From Advenella faeciporci (GTDB taxonomy: Bacteria > Pseudomonadota > Gammaproteobacteria > Burkholderiales > Burkholderiaceae_B): 64,000 nucleotides of DNA. The position numbers and the translations under genes were made by a program. The stretch covers positions 124,001 through 188,000 of the forward strand of contig NZ_BMYS01000002.1 in the NCBI RefSeq assembly GCF_014652395.1, written 5' to 3'. The notes beneath the pieces are model-generated. The model searched no databases and was not told the origin of the DNA. It saw only the letters and a list, made by a program, of their open reading frames with translations. Of this stretch, positions 27,004 to 37,387 are shown piece after piece (position 1 is the first letter of the stretch; each line of letters opens with the position of its first letter).

Positions 27004-28179
27004 TCAATGAGTAGTGTTTAACAATTCACTGGTATGGCTTCTAGCCAAGGCATCAAGCTCGAAGACATCATCTATGTGACACAAAGAGCCTTTGACAGTT
27101 CCGGCAAATCCATCAAGCATTTTTTCAATAGTAACTGCGATATCGGTAAATTTTATTTTGTTTTTCAGGAAATAATCAACCGCCACCTCGTTGGAAGCAT
27201 TAAGCACCACACAGTCTGACTGGCTTGATTTTAATGCATCAAAGGCAAGTCGAAGACAGGGAAACCTCTGGTAATCGGGCAACTCAAAATTAAGCTGCAG
27301 CAAACGTGAAAAATCAAAGCTTTCGGTATTGCTTTCAATCCTGTCCGGGTAACCTAAAGCATAAGAAATGGGAATGCGCATATCAGGATTACCCAATTGG
27401 GCCAACAATGATCCGTCGATATATTCAACCATGGAATGAATCGTACTTTCCGGATGGACCAGAACATCTATTCTGGAAGCATCAACATCAAACATCCATT
27501 TGGCTTCTATCACCTCAAGACCTTTATTTAGCATGGTTGCCGAGTCAATGGATATTTTTCGCCCCATTGACCAATTAGGATGCTTGCATGCCTGCTCGGG
27601 GGTTACCGCAGAAAGGCCGGCAGGATCAATATTGCGAAACGGTCCGCCTGAAGCGGTCAGAATAAGGCGCTTGACCTGTGAATTGTATTTGCCATTGGGA
27701 AGACATTGAAAAATGGCATTGTGTTCACTATCAAGCGGTAACAAAGTGGCATTGTTTTTTTTCACTGTTTCCATGAACAGGGAACCCGCAGCAACCAGTG
27801 CTTCTTTGTTGGCTAACAAGATCCGCTTGCCAGCCTGTGCTGCTGCAAAAGCAGAGGGTAAACCGGCCGTTCCCACAATAGCGGCAACCACCGTATCCGC
27901 TTCAGGATCACGGGCCGTCTCGCACAGTCCTTCTGAGCCAATACGGATTTCAGGCATGCTTACACCTGAAGGCCAAAGCTGCCTGAATGTTTTATCAGCG
28001 ACATCATCAGGAACGATGACAACCTTCGGATGATGAACCAGAGAAAGTTCAAGCAATTTGCGAATACGACTATGAGCGCTGAGTGCATATACGGAAAAAC
28101 GGTCTGCATGTTTTCGAATAACATCCAGCGTACTATCGCCAATGGAGCCGGTGGCACCAAATATCGCTATGTTTTGCAT
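27004..28179 (-). CDS. dxr: 1-deoxy-D-xylulose 5-phosphate reductoisomerase
   Basis: 391 residues. It is the committed enzyme of the MEP isoprenoid pathway, converting DXP to 2-C-methylerythritol 4-phosphate with NADPH. The NADPH loop [13 protein letters not shown] starts at residue 8, the metal and substrate residues lie in [25 protein letters not shown] and NKGLEVIEA, all intact. With UppS two genes upstream it feeds undecaprenyl phosphate synthesis. Confidence 0.97.
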   Translation of the reverse strand: MQNIAIFGATGSIGDSTLDVIRKHADRFSVYALSAHSRIRKLLELSLVHHPKVVIVPDDVADKTFRQLWPSGVSMPEIRIGSEGLCETARDPEADTVVAAIVGTAGLPSAFAAAQAGKRILLANKEALVAAGSLFMETVKKNNATLLPLDSEHNAIFQCLPNGKYNSQVKRLILTASGGPFRNIDPAGLSAVTPEQACKHPNWSMGRKISIDSATMLNKGLEVIEAKWMFDVDASRIDVLVHPESTIHSMVEYIDGSLLAQLGNPDMRIPISYALGYPDRIESNTESFDFSRLLQLNFELPDYQRFPCLRLAFDALKSSQSDCVVLNASNEVAVDYFLKNKIKFTDIAVTIEKMLDGFAGTVKGSLCHIDDVFELDALARSHTSELLNTTH

Positions 28180-28185
28180 AATAAA

Positions 28186-29058
28186 TCAATGAATAAGTAA
28201 ATACCAGATCAACATTGCAATCGGACTGACTGACAATACTGAGTCCAGTCGATCCCAGACACCGCCATGACCAGGCAACAAATTACTGGAATCCTTGAAA
28301 CCCGCCCGTCGCTTCAGGAGCGACTCATACAGGTCTCCAAAAATGGAATAAACTGCCAGCAGCAAACCCACTGCGGGTATTAGCAAAATGGAAGACTGCT
28401 GTAGCATAAAATAAGAAAAACTGTTCTCGATGAAAGCACTGGCCAGCATCCAGATCATGGATGCCAAAATTCCGCACACAGCGCCCGAACGGGTTTTTCC
28501 CGGACTGATTTTGGGCGCAAGTTTTGCACCGCCAAAATATTTACCACCAAAGTAAGCAAAAATATCGGCACACCAAATTAGAATCAGGTAAGAGAAAACA
28601 AACCAGGCCCCATGAATAAGATACATGGTAATAATGGCATACCAGGTTGCCACAATGGTGACAAAACCAAATAAGGCATGTAAGAAATTTTTTCCCGGGG
28701 GATCAAGTCGGGCCCGATAAAGCACAATGGGAATGAGCAACAGCCATACAAATGCACTAAGCACAACGAAAAACAGGCCAGCTTCGTTGAATAGGGATAA
28801 ATAAGGCGTGTCATCAGCTATTATTTCAGGCGGGAAAATGGAACCGCCCAAAAACAGCATGAAAAGAATTATGCCCCCGGCATACTCAATTCCTTTACCT
28901 TTACATGCTTTAGGCAAAGTAAGCCGCAACCATTCCCAAAAAGCCGCCGAAGCGGCCAGGCTGACAAAACAGTTAAAATATACCGGATTTGGTATTGAAA
29001 CAACAGCGACCAGAACCGCCAAAAGAATAATGGCCGTTATGACTCTTTGGCCGAGCAT
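28186..29058 (-). CDS. cdsA: phosphatidate cytidylyltransferase
   Basis: 290 residues, an integral membrane enzyme with about seven to eight helices. It makes CDP-diacylglycerol, precursor of all phospholipids. The family signature is split over SLLKRRAGFKDSSN and LLPGHGGVWDRLDSV near residues 244-275. ATG at 29058. It is six bases upstream of dxr and 13 bases downstream of uppS, within one transcription unit. Confidence 0.96.
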   Translation of the reverse strand: MLGQRVITAIILLAVLVAVVSIPNPVYFNCFVSLAASAAFWEWLRLTLPKACKGKGIEYAGGIILFMLFLGGSIFPPEIIADDTPYLSLFNEAGLFFVVLSAFVWLLLIPIVLYRARLDPPGKNFLHALFGFVTIVATWYAIITMYLIHGAWFVFSYLILIWCADIFAYFGGKYFGGAKLAPKISPGKTRSGAVCGILASMIWMLASAFIENSFSYFMLQQSSILLIPAVGLLLAVYSIFGDLYESLLKRRAGFKDSSNLLPGHGGVWDRLDSVLSVSPIAMLIWYLLIH

Positions 29059-29071
29059 GAATGCCCCCTTG

Positions 29072-29827
29072 TTATTTTATTTTAAGCTGGGCGCTGGTGC
29101 GCCCAAACCGGCGCTCACGTCCCCGGTACCACTCAAAAGCCAACTCCAGATCTTTTTCTTTGAAGTCTGGCCAATAAGTATTGGTAAAGTAAAGCTCGGT
29201 GTAAGCCAGCTGCCAAATCATAAAATTTGAAATGCGGCTTTCACCGCCCGTTCTGATAAACAGGTCGGGTTCTGGTGCCCAGGACATGGCAAGATAGCTG
29301 TTAAGCAGCTGCTCATTGATTAATTCTGGCACCTGAACCGCCTGCGGATTTTCCACAATAAGACGCTTTATTGCCTGCAGGATATCCCAGCGACCACCGT
29401 AATTGGCCGCAATCGTCAGGGTCATTTTAGTGTTGCCACTGGTTTTTTCCTGCGACTGAAGAATCAGTTGCTGCAATTTTGGCTCAAACTGGGACAAATC
29501 ACCCACGATCTTCAGGCAGATGCCATTTTCATTCAGGCGCTTGACTTCCCGCTCTAGCGTGCGAATAAAAAGGCGCATGAGCAACGAGACTTCATCTTTG
29601 GGACGGCGCCAGTTTTCTGAACTGAATGCAAACAAGGTCAGGTAACTGACGCCGCTTTTAGCGCAGTGCTCGACAACTTTGCGTACTGCCTGCACGCCAC
29701 GGACATGCCCTGCCGTACGAGGCATTTTTCGGTCGGTTGCCCAACGGCCATTACCATCCATGATAATGGCGATGTGCTTTGGCACATCATGGGTATCCGG
29801 AATATCAAGTGTCGAACTTTGAATCAT
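29072..29827 (-). CDS. uppS: undecaprenyl diphosphate synthase (di-trans,poly-cis)
   Basis: 251 residues from the ATG at 29827. A TTG two codons upstream is in frame but weaker. The catalytic aspartate lies in [10 protein letters not shown] (about D24). Further signatures are [24 protein letters not shown] and [20 protein letters not shown] in short pieces, ending with GRERRFG. It adds eight isopentenyl units to farnesyl diphosphate to make the lipid carrier for peptidoglycan and O-antigen. Confidence 0.95.
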   Translation of the reverse strand: MIQSSTLDIPDTHDVPKHIAIIMDGNGRWATDRKMPRTAGHVRGVQAVRKVVEHCAKSGVSYLTLFAFSSENWRRPKDEVSLLMRLFIRTLEREVKRLNENGICLKIVGDLSQFEPKLQQLILQSQEKTSGNTKMTLTIAANYGGRWDILQAIKRLIVENPQAVQVPELINEQLLNSYLAMSWAPEPDLFIRTGGESRISNFMIWQLAYTELYFTNTYWPDFKEKDLELAFEWYRGRERRFGRTSAQLKIK

Positions 29828-29865
29828 TGGCAAATTTCAATTAATGTAAAAATATAAGCCAACGC

Positions 29866-30426
29866 TTAAACTTTCATGATTTCGGCTTCTTTTTGAGAAA
29901 CCAGGGTATCAATTTCAGCAACGAATTTATCTGTCATTTTCTGGATATCATCCTGACCACGACGTTCATCGTCCTCTGAGATTTCTTTATCTTTCACCAT
30001 TTTCTTGAAGGTGTCGTTAGCATCACGACGCAGGTTACGTATTGCAATTTTAGCATCCTCACCTTCGTTTTTGACCACTTTAGTCAGATCACGGCGACGT
30101 TCTTCTGTTAAGGCGGGCATTGGTACACGCAAAAGCTCACCCAACGCAACAGGATTCAGGCCAAGATCAGATTCACGAATCGCCTTTTCCAAAGGTGCCG
30201 CCATGTGCTTTTCCCATGGTTGAACACTAAGAGTGCGCGCATCAATCACGTTAACGGCAGCAACCTGGCTGACGGGAACCATTGAACCATAGTAGTCAAC
30301 CTGAACGTGATCGAGCAGCGCGGCAGTAGCGCGACCGGTACGAATTTTTGACAAATTGTTTTTCAGCGTTTCAATGGATTTATTCATCCTGGTTTCAGCT
30401 GATTTTTTAACTTCTGAAATACTCAT
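29866..30426 (-). CDS. frr: ribosome recycling factor
   Basis: 186 residues, the standard length. The three-helix bundle and small beta domain are evident: [21 protein letters not shown] near residues 31-51 in the hinge and SVQPWEKHM at about 72-80. With EF-G it splits post-termination ribosomes. The order tsf-pyrH-frr is nearly universal in proteobacteria. Confidence 0.97.
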   Translation of the reverse strand: MSISEVKKSAETRMNKSIETLKNNLSKIRTGRATAALLDHVQVDYYGSMVPVSQVAAVNVIDARTLSVQPWEKHMAAPLEKAIRESDLGLNPVALGELLRVPMPALTEERRRDLTKVVKNEGEDAKIAIRNLRRDANDTFKKMVKDKEISEDDERRGQDDIQKMTDKFVAEIDTLVSQKEAEIMKV

Positions 30427-30436
30427 TGCATATCCT

Positions 30437-31153
30437 TTATACGTGAACTAACGTGCCTTCATCTTCACCGCAAACAGCTCTTTTCAGGGCACCTGGCTTA
30501 TTAATTGAAAAAACCATGATAGGAAGTTTCTGGTCACGACACAAAGCAAATGCCGTTGCATCCATCACTTCAAGTCGACGTGTAATTACCTCATCAAAAC
30601 TGATGCGTGAATATTTTGTGGCAGTAGGGTCTTTATTTGGGTCAGCAGAATAAATGCCATCAACTTTTGTAGCTTTCATGACAATTTCAACACCCATTTC
30701 AGCACCGCGTAATGCGGCGGCGGTATCAGTGGTGAAAAAAGGATTTCCTGTGCCTGCAGCAAAAATAACCACTTTTTTCTCTTCCAGATAGCGCAATGCC
30801 TTGGGTCGAATGTAAGGCTCTACTACCTGATCAATATTCAGGGCGGATTGCACCCGTGCAACAACACCGTGGTTTTTAAGTGCATCTTGCAGTGCCAGGG
30901 CGTTCATGACCGTTGCCATCATGCCCATATAGTCTGCAGTTGCCCTGTCCATGCCTTGGGCTCCGGGCGCCACACCACGAAAAATATTACCTCCGCCAAT
31001 GACAATGGAAAGCTCTATTCCCAATTTTGCAACTTCAGCAATTTCTTCCGTCATGCGAATAATCGTTGCGCGATTAATGCCATACGCATCTTCACCCATC
31101 AAGGCTTCGCCAGAAAGCTTTAAAAGAACGCGTTTAAATTTATTGCCACTCAT
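30437..31153 (-). CDS. pyrH: UMP kinase
   Basis: 238 residues, hexameric amino-acid-kinase fold. It turns UMP into UDP, is activated by GTP and inhibited by UTP in the family. Motifs are [13 protein letters not shown] at 8-20, GGGNIFRG at about 53-60 and [16 protein letters not shown]. It is 120 bases downstream of tsf and behind a strong terminator, so it may have its own promoter or rely on partial read-through. Confidence 0.97.
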   Translation of the reverse strand: MSGNKFKRVLLKLSGEALMGEDAYGINRATIIRMTEEIAEVAKLGIELSIVIGGGNIFRGVAPGAQGMDRATADYMGMMATVMNALALQDALKNHGVVARVQSALNIDQVVEPYIRPKALRYLEEKKVVIFAAGTGNPFFTTDTAAALRGAEMGVEIVMKATKVDGIYSADPNKDPTATKYSRISFDEVITRRLEVMDATAFALCRDQKLPIMVFSINKPGALKRAVCGEDEGTLVHV

Positions 31154-31221
31154 GCCAAGGCATCCTTAAAAAAATTAACATGCTATTGTAACAAGTCCGG
31201 AACAGGACTTTTGCAGTTTTC

Positions 31222-31253
31222 AAAAATAATCCCCTTAAAAGGGGATTATTTTT
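31222..31253 (-). terminator. strong hairpin between tsf and pyrH
   Basis: The left arm (31222-31235) and right arm (31240-31253) pair perfectly over 14 bp around TAAA, with a T run ending the stem on both strands. On the minus strand it follows the tsf stop by 20 bases, so it should end or reduce rpsB-tsf transcripts before pyrH. Confidence 0.85.
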
Positions 31254-31273
31254 ATCAGGCGAAAATGCTTGAT

Positions 31274-32146
31274 TTAGTTACCGGTAGCGGCAGCAACCTC
31301 GGCAGCAAAATCGGTAACCTGCTTCTCGATACCTTCACCAACCACAAACATGGCAAAGCTGGAGATGGAAGCTTTTTTCTCTTTCAGCATTTGCTCAACC
31401 GTTTGCTTGTCGTTTTTAACGAATGGCTGGGTCAGCAAGGTAACTTCCTTAAGGAACTTGGCAATAGAACCTTCAACCATTTTGGTGACGATATCAGCAG
31501 GTTTGCCAGACTCTGAGGCTTTTTGCTCTGCCACAGAGCGCTCTTTTTCGATTTCCTCGGCAGGCACGCCGCTGGCATCGATAGCTTTAGGCTTGGTGGC
31601 GGCAATATGCATGGCCAAGTCTTTACCCACTTCCTGGTCACCGGAGAACTCAACCAACACACCAATACGACCACCGTGAACGTAGCTGGCCAACAGGTTT
31701 TCGGTTTCAATCCGCTGGAAACGGCGAATAGACATATTTTCACCGATTTTGCCGATCAGGGCTGAACGTGTGGATTCTACGGTACCCTCAGCAAATGGCA
31801 AGGCAGACAGCGCATCAACATCAGCGGGATTTTGTTTGGCAATCAGCTCAGCCATTTGGTTGACGAAGTTAATGAAGTCGTCATTTTTTGCCACAAAATC
31901 GGTTTCGCAGTTAATTTCAACAACAGCACCCGTCTTGCCATCTTCAGCAATAAAAAGACCAACCAGACCTTCAGCGGTAACACGTGAAGCAGCCTTGCTG
32001 GCTTTGCTACCCAATTTGATCCGCAGGATTTCCTCGGCACGTGCCAGATCTCCATCAGCTTCTGTCAGTGCTTTTTTGCACTCCATCATGGGCGCATCTG
32101 TTTTCTCGCGCAGTTCCTTTACCATCGCAGCAGTAATCGCAGCCAT
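31274..32146 (-). CDS. tsf: elongation factor Ts
   Basis: 290 residues. EF-Ts is the nucleotide exchange factor of EF-Tu. The N-terminal UBA-like domain contains [20 protein letters not shown] in short form (about 9-28), followed by the core [10 protein letters not shown] (about 81-90) that inserts into EF-Tu, and the coiled-coil region. Length is typical of Burkholderiales (about 292). It follows rpsB, separated by a hairpin. Confidence 0.97.
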   Translation of the reverse strand: MAAITAAMVKELREKTDAPMMECKKALTEADGDLARAEEILRIKLGSKASKAASRVTAEGLVGLFIAEDGKTGAVVEINCETDFVAKNDDFINFVNQMAELIAKQNPADVDALSALPFAEGTVESTRSALIGKIGENMSIRRFQRIETENLLASYVHGGRIGVLVEFSGDQEVGKDLAMHIAATKPKAIDASGVPAEEIEKERSVAEQKASESGKPADIVTKMVEGSIAKFLKEVTLLTQPFVKNDKQTVEQMLKEKKASISSFAMFVVGEGIEKQVTDFAAEVAAATGN

Positions 32147-32168
32147 TTTTACTCCAGTATTTTTAAAG

Positions 32169-32190
32169 TCGCCCCGACTGGGCGGGGCGA
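32169..32190 (-). promoter_or_regulatory. rpsB-tsf intercistronic hairpin (attenuator candidate)
   Basis: TCGCCCCG (32169-32176) pairs with 32183-32190. On the minus strand it is followed by ACTTTAAAAATAC and then the tsf ribosome site, so it is G/C-rich but only moderately followed by T. A second hairpin (AATTGATC at 32208-32215 with 32226-32233) lies just upstream on the transcript. Partial termination between rpsB and tsf is known in E. coli, and this could serve the same end. Confidence 0.55.
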
Positions 32191-32286
32191 ATTGAATTTA
32201 CAAATATAATTGATCAGCCTCGCGGGATCAATTGACAACATACCCGATTTTCATGACAAATGAATATTAGGCAAGATGCTGTCATA

Positions 32287-33042
32287 TTAGTTGTTGTCGT
32301 CTTCCTGAACTTCTTCAACAAACTCTTCCTCGGCCTCAACAATGGTCTCAACAAGACCATTCAGGCTTTGCTCACGACCTTCAAGGGCAGCGTCAGCCAC
32401 GCCTTTTGCATAAAGGGCGATTGCTTTGGCAGAGTCATCGTTACCGGGAATAACGTAATCGATGCCATCCGGTGAGTGATTGGTATCAACAATGGCAACA
32501 ACCGGAATACCCAGCGTACGGGCTTCCTGGATGGCAATTTTGTGGTAGCCAACGTCAATAACGAACAAAACATCAGGAAGGGTATTCATGTCTTTGATAC
32601 CACCGATGGATTTGTTCAGTTTTTCCAGTTCGCGTTCGAACATCAGGGCTTCTTTCTTGCTCATGCGCTCGGTGCTGCCATCAGCAACGGCAGCTTCCAT
32701 TTCTTTCAGGCGCTTGATAGAGCTTTTGACAGTTTTAAAGTTGGTCATCATGCCGCCCAACCAGCGACTGTCAACATAAGGCATGCCTGCGCGTGCGGCT
32801 TCTGCTGCAATTGTTTCACGTGCAGCACGTTTTGTACCAACAAACAGGACTTTACCGCCGCGAGCGGTTGTCTGGCGAACAAATTTCATTGCTTCCAGGT
32901 AGTTGCCTACGGTTTTTTCCAGGTTGATAATGTGAATTTTGTTACGGCTACCAAAAATGTACTGAGACATTTTAGGATTCCAGTAACGGGTTTGGTGACC
33001 AAAGTGCACACCTGCTTCCAGCATTTCACGCATTAATGACAT
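32287..33042 (-). CDS. rpsB: 30S ribosomal protein S2
   Basis: 251 residues. Signatures are [19 protein letters not shown] (6-24) and the second S2 motif [19 protein letters not shown] near 155-173, followed by [26 protein letters not shown] in pieces. The acidic C-terminal tail [17 protein letters not shown] is common in betaproteobacteria. It heads the long minus-strand cluster and is divergent from map. GGAG stands about 11 bases before the ATG, slightly distant. Confidence 0.97.
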   Translation of the reverse strand: MSLMREMLEAGVHFGHQTRYWNPKMSQYIFGSRNKIHIINLEKTVGNYLEAMKFVRQTTARGGKVLFVGTKRAARETIAAEAARAGMPYVDSRWLGGMMTNFKTVKSSIKRLKEMEAAVADGSTERMSKKEALMFERELEKLNKSIGGIKDMNTLPDVLFVIDVGYHKIAIQEARTLGIPVVAIVDTNHSPDGIDYVIPGNDDSAKAIALYAKGVADAALEGREQSLNGLVETIVEAEEEFVEEVQEDDNN

Positions 33043-33143
33043 GATATAAAAACTCCAAAGGGTTAGTTCCTGTGTATTTTCAGCATTGACTTATCTTTTA
33101 AAATCAACACCCTAGGAAAAAATACACGCGATTTACTGCTTAA

Positions 33144-33211
33144 TTGAAAATAAAAATAAGTGGTACAATCTATGTTTTTCACCACACACTTACCCGGCAA
33201 TTTCAGGTAAG
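33144..33211 (+). promoter_or_regulatory. extended -10 promoter candidate and leader hairpin for map
   Basis: TGGTACAAT at 33161-33169 is an extended -10 element. The -35 region is poor (TTGAAA at 33144-33149 is only 14 bases upstream). The predicted transcript would start near 33176 and include a small hairpin, CTTACC (33189-33194) with GGTAAG (33206-33211), before the map ATG at 33254. The 211-base gap also has to hold the rpsB promoter, which I could not place. Confidence 0.4.
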
Positions 33212-33253
33212 CCCACCATTCTACTATCTTTTTTATTATTTACTCAAGCGGTT

Positions 33254-34054
33254 ATGCCAATTTTAACAAATCAAACTGATATCGACCAAATGCGGGACGC
33301 CTGCCAAACAGCCGCCTCTGTTTTGGATTATATTGCTCCTTTCGTCAAGGCAGGTGTAACAACCGGTGAAATCGACCGACTGTGTCTGGCTTACATGACC
33401 GATGTCCTGAAGGTTAAATCGGCCACTATTGGCTACGCACCGCCAGGGCACCCCCCCTACCCCGGCAGTGTCTGCATTTCTGTGAATCATGTGATTTGCC
33501 ATGGCATCCCGGGAGAAAAAAAGCTCAAAAACGGAGACATACTTAATATTGATGTCACGGTGATCAAAAACGGTTGGTATGGCGACACGAGCCGCATGTT
33601 TTATGTCGGCCCTCCTTCAATTTTGGCAAAACGCCTTATTGAAAACACCTATGAGTGCATGTGGCTTGGCATCCAGCAAGTCAAACCCGGTGCCACCATT
33701 GGCGATATTGGCCATGCCATTCAAAAACACGCTGAAGCCAACGGATTTTCAGTGGTGCGTGAATATTGCGGGCATGGTGTAGGACGCAATTTCCATGAAG
33801 AACCACAGATATTGCACTTTGGCAAACCCGGTGAAGGACAAAAACTTGAAAAAGGCATGGTTTTTACCATAGAACCCATGATTAACGCAGGCCGCAAAGA
33901 ATCACGAATTCTGGCAGACCAATGGACTGTCGTAACACGTGATCATAGCCTTTCAGCGCAATGGGAACATACGCTCATTGTTACTGAAACCGGCTACGAA
34001 GTGCTTACCACCTCTCCTGGCATGCCAGCGCCACCCTCTTTTATCAAGCAATAA
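33254..34054 (+). CDS. map: methionine aminopeptidase, type I
   Basis: 266 residues. It removes the initiator methionine from new proteins. All five metal ligands are in place: D100 (NIDVTV), D111 (YGDTSRM), H174 (CGHGVGRNFHEEP), E207 (FTIEPM) and E238 (QWEHT). Type I architecture without an extra N-terminal domain. It is divergent from rpsB, a conserved arrangement, and is followed by glnD after three bases. Ribosome site weak. Confidence 0.97.
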   Translation: MPILTNQTDIDQMRDACQTAASVLDYIAPFVKAGVTTGEIDRLCLAYMTDVLKVKSATIGYAPPGHPPYPGSVCISVNHVICHGIPGEKKLKNGDILNIDVTVIKNGWYGDTSRMFYVGPPSILAKRLIENTYECMWLGIQQVKPGATIGDIGHAIQKHAEANGFSVVREYCGHGVGRNFHEEPQILHFGKPGEGQKLEKGMVFTIEPMINAGRKESRILADQWTVVTRDHSLSAQWEHTLIVTETGYEVLTTSPGMPAPPSFIKQ

Positions 34055-34057
34055 AAA

Positions 34058-36676
34058 ATGAATATCCCCAGCAAAGCACTCCTTGTTAAACAACAGCTTA
34101 ACGAACAGCAAGGGCATCTGTTTGACTTATACAGGCAACAAAAGATAAGACCGGATACTTTGCTGGTATCGCTGCGTAAAATCGTAGACCAGGCATTTAA
34201 AAACCTGGTCATACTCCATCCGCTTCCCCAAAATGCCGTCCTTTGCGCTGTAGGTGGATATGGGCGCGGAGAACTCTACCCGTTTTCCGATATTGATATT
34301 CTTATCTTGCTTAGACAAGAGCCTGAACCAAAAGAAAAAATCGAGCTTGAATCTTTTATCGCAATGTTGTGGGATCTTGGCCTGGAAATTGGGCATAGCG
34401 TGCGAACCATAGAACAATGTCTTGAAATATCGAAAACCGACATAACAATAGAGACCTCATTGCTTGAATTGCGCTTTGTCCTGGGCAACCGTAAACTGGC
34501 TCTTGAACTGGATAGAAAATTTCATGCCCAACTTAACCCGCGTGAATTTTATCTGGCAAAAAGGCTTGAATTACAACAGCGCCATGCCCGCTTCAATGAC
34601 ACACCCTATTCTCTTGAGCCCAACTGCAAGGAATCACCGGGCGGCCACAGGGATCTGCAGCAAATACATTGGCTTGCCAAAGCTGCCGGAATGGGCCCAA
34701 GCTGGCGAAATCTGGTCACTGCCGGACTCATGACCGATGATGAATCCAGTAAATTGAAAAAAGCGGAGCAGGAATTCAAGCGGCTTCGGATTGAACTTCA
34801 TTTACTGGCCAACAAGCGCGATGATCGACTGCTGTTTCATACCCAACCGGTACTGGCTGAAATTTATAAAATAAAATCCCAAGGCAGCAAACGCCCCAGC
34901 GAAGTACTCATGCAGCGATATTACAATTCTGCGCGTATTGTTTACCAGCTCACCCAATTCATGATGCAAAACTTTCAGGACTATTTTTTTCCTGTTACCA
35001 ATGCCATGCGCGTGGATATTGATGAGGATTTTTGCAGCATCCAGCAAAGGCTAGACATCAAGGCGGATGATGCCTTCGAGCGCAAACCCCAATTATTGTT
35101 AAAATCATTTCTGGTCATGCAGCAACACCCTGAACTGACCGACATGACCGTGCGTACACAACGGGCCATCTGGAGCTCACGCTTCAGGATAGATGCCCAG
35201 TTCAGGCGCAACCCGGTAAACCGGCGTTTTTTTTTACAAATCCTGCAATCTCCCACAGGCATTGTACATAACCTGCGACGCATGACAATGCTGAATGTAC
35301 TGCCCATGTACATCCCTGCCTTCAAAAACGTAGTGGGCCAGATGCAACATGATTTATTTCACGTATACACCGTAGACCAGCACACTTTGATGGTCATTCG
35401 CAATCTGCGACGCTTCACCATGCCTGAGCATGCCCGTGAATATCCGCTGGCCAGCCACCTGATTGCTTATTTTGAAAAACACTGGCTACTGTATGTGGCC
35501 GCACTTTTTCACGATATCGCCAAAGGACGAGGTGGTGATCATTCCGAACTGGGTGCGGTTGAAGTCCGAAAATTTGCAAAAGATCACAAACTTGAGCCGG
35601 AAGACGCCCGCCTGGTTGAGTTTCTGGTCGAGAACCATCTTGTCATGTCCCGGGTCGCCCAAAAGCAGGACTTATCTGACCCGCAGGTTATACGGGATTT
35701 TGTTGATTTGGTAAAAACAGAACGCTACCTGAGCGCGCTTTATCTGCTTACCGTGGCTGATATCCGTGGGACCAGCCCGAAAGTCTGGAGCGCCTGGAAA
35801 GGCAAGCTGCTTGAGGATCTGTATAACCATGCATTGGCAGCGCTGGGTGGTGCGCAACTGGACCGTAGCAGCATTTTGGCACAACGTAAAAATGAAGCCA
35901 TGGCATTAATCAGTCTTGCAGGGCTGGATGATGAAGACAGGGATGCATTTTGGTTAAAAATGGATGTCGCTTACTTCCTGCGTCACGAACCCCTGGAAAT
36001 TGCCTGGCATACGCGGCAGTTATATAAGTCGGTATCTACCGAACAGACCGTTGTGAAAGCCCGACCCACCGACAAAAACGAAGGAATTCAGCTGCTTGTT
36101 TATACCAAAGACAAGGAAAACCTGTTTGAATTGATCTGTTCCTATTTCTACGAAAACCAGATTAATATTCTTGATGCCCGCATCCACACCAGCAATGAAG
36201 GCTATGCACTTGACAGTTTTATCATTGAAAGCCTTGCATTTGGAGAGGATACCCGTTCTTATGTGCCGATTATTGAACATGGTCTTGCTGATAAAATCAC
36301 AAAAAAACAGCTTGAAGACTTTCAGTGCGTGCTTAAGCGAAGAACCCGGTTCAGCATGACGGCAGGCGTTCGTCGATCACGAACCTTTCCTATTGTACCC
36401 AGCATAGAGTTACAGCCAGACGAACACAGCAAGTCCTGGCGACTTTCAATTACAGCCACGGATACTCCGGGTATACTATACAGCCTTGCCTCCACTTTCA
36501 GCAGGCACAACATCAATCTTCAAATGGCCAAAGTCATGACCTTGGGCGAGCGAGTGGAAGACGTTTTCATCCTTGATGGCGTTACACTTGAAAACCCCCG
36601 CACACAACTGCTGTTTGAACGCGACCTGCTTGAAACCCTGAAAACCCTTACCTATCCGGATGCCCGCATCAAATGA
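34058..36676 (+). CDS. glnD: bifunctional uridylyltransferase / uridylyl-removing enzyme
   Basis: 872 residues. It senses glutamine and adds or removes UMP on PII proteins, thereby setting nitrogen assimilation. The nucleotidyltransferase site is GGYGR (66-70) with D78 and D80 in SDIDIL. The HD phosphohydrolase site begins with HD at 485-486 (FHDIAKGRGGDHSELG), and two ACT domains at about 690-770 and 800-870 bind glutamine. All parts are intact. It follows map closely without its own Shine-Dalgarno, so translation is probably coupled. Confidence 0.96.
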   Translation: MNIPSKALLVKQQLNEQQGHLFDLYRQQKIRPDTLLVSLRKIVDQAFKNLVILHPLPQNAVLCAVGGYGRGELYPFSDIDILILLRQEPEPKEKIELESFIAMLWDLGLEIGHSVRTIEQCLEISKTDITIETSLLELRFVLGNRKLALELDRKFHAQLNPREFYLAKRLELQQRHARFNDTPYSLEPNCKESPGGHRDLQQIHWLAKAAGMGPSWRNLVTAGLMTDDESSKLKKAEQEFKRLRIELHLLANKRDDRLLFHTQPVLAEIYKIKSQGSKRPSEVLMQRYYNSARIVYQLTQFMMQNFQDYFFPVTNAMRVDIDEDFCSIQQRLDIKADDAFERKPQLLLKSFLVMQQHPELTDMTVRTQRAIWSSRFRIDAQFRRNPVNRRFFLQILQSPTGIVHNLRRMTMLNVLPMYIPAFKNVVGQMQHDLFHVYTVDQHTLMVIRNLRRFTMPEHAREYPLASHLIAYFEKHWLLYVAALFHDIAKGRGGDHSELGAVEVRKFAKDHKLEPEDARLVEFLVENHLVMSRVAQKQDLSDPQVIRDFVDLVKTERYLSALYLLTVADIRGTSPKVWSAWKGKLLEDLYNHALAALGGAQLDRSSILAQRKNEAMALISLAGLDDEDRDAFWLKMDVAYFLRHEPLEIAWHTRQLYKSVSTEQTVVKARPTDKNEGIQLLVYTKDKENLFELICSYFYENQINILDARIHTSNEGYALDSFIIESLAFGEDTRSYVPIIEHGLADKITKKQLEDFQCVLKRRTRFSMTAGVRRSRTFPIVPSIELQPDEHSKSWRLSITATDTPGILYSLASTFSRHNINLQMAKVMTLGERVEDVFILDGVTLENPRTQLLFERDLLETLKTLTYPDARIK

Positions 36677-37374
36677 TGATTAACGAGTATGTTTATTTTA
36701 TAGGCCGCAGTTTCCTGTTTGTTGTGGGTACCTTGCTGCCACTCGTAAACCCTCCCGCAGTCACACCCATCTTCTGGACAATGACCAGTGGCGCCAGTAG
36801 TGCAACACGTGCCATCCTGGCGAAAAGAATTGCCATTAACGTACTTATCATGCTTGTTTGCGCAACTGTGGGTGGAAATATTGTCCTGAGCTTCTTTGGC
36901 ATTTCCTTGCCTATTGTAAGGGTGGCCGGTGGGATTCTGGTGGTAGCCAGTGCATGGCAGTTACTTAATGCCAAAGACAACGACACGGTTCATGCAGAAA
37001 AACTGGCCGAGCAATTCACCATGGAAAAAGTCAAGGCACATGCTTTTTTTCCGTTAACCTTTCCCATCACCTGCGGACCGGGAAGCATTTCCGCCGCCAT
37101 CACAATTGGCGCCACCATTCAAAGTTCCAGTCCAGCCTATAGCCTGCTTAACTTAACAGGAACCCTCACAGGCATTTTGTTTGTTGCAATTATTGTGTAT
37201 CTTTGCTTGCGCTATGCCGCACAATTTCTCTATAAACTCGGTTCTACCGGAACGGCGGTTTTCATGCGGCTGTCCGCCTTTATACTGCTTTGCATTGGCG
37301 TTCAAATTGTCTGGAATGGCGCATACGAGCTTATAATGTCTCTTTCAGGCGATATTGCCAAACTTCATTCCTGA
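36673..37374 (+). CDS. MarC-family integral membrane protein
   Basis: 233 residues with about six membrane helices. Family pieces are FVVGTLLPLVNPPAVTPIF (about 16-34), RVAGGILVVASAWQLL and FPLTFPITCGPGSISAAI. The job of MarC/UPF0056 proteins is unknown. The original link to multiple antibiotic resistance was withdrawn, and a transporter or ion-handling role has been guessed. The ATG overlaps the glnD stop (ATGA), which implies coupled translation. Confidence 0.9.
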   Translation: MMINEYVYFIGRSFLFVVGTLLPLVNPPAVTPIFWTMTSGASSATRAILAKRIAINVLIMLVCATVGGNIVLSFFGISLPIVRVAGGILVVASAWQLLNAKDNDTVHAEKLAEQFTMEKVKAHAFFPLTFPITCGPGSISAAITIGATIQSSSPAYSLLNLTGTLTGILFVAIIVYLCLRYAAQFLYKLGSTGTAVFMRLSAFILLCIGVQIVWNGAYELIMSLSGDIAKLHS

Positions 37375-37387
37375 AAAAGGTTTACCC

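Noticed and set aside
26986-27007. TTG start of rseP overlapping the dxr stop codon
   Set aside because: The ATG at 26986 has a good GGGGA ribosome site and gives the N terminus usual for the family.
31749-32195. 148-codon plus-strand open frame opposite tsf
   Set aside because: Shadow of the highly conserved EF-Ts gene; no ribosome site.
33043-33253. rpsB promoter in the divergent gap
   Set aside because: Several A/T-rich hexamers were tried, but none had both boxes at proper spacing, so no call was made.
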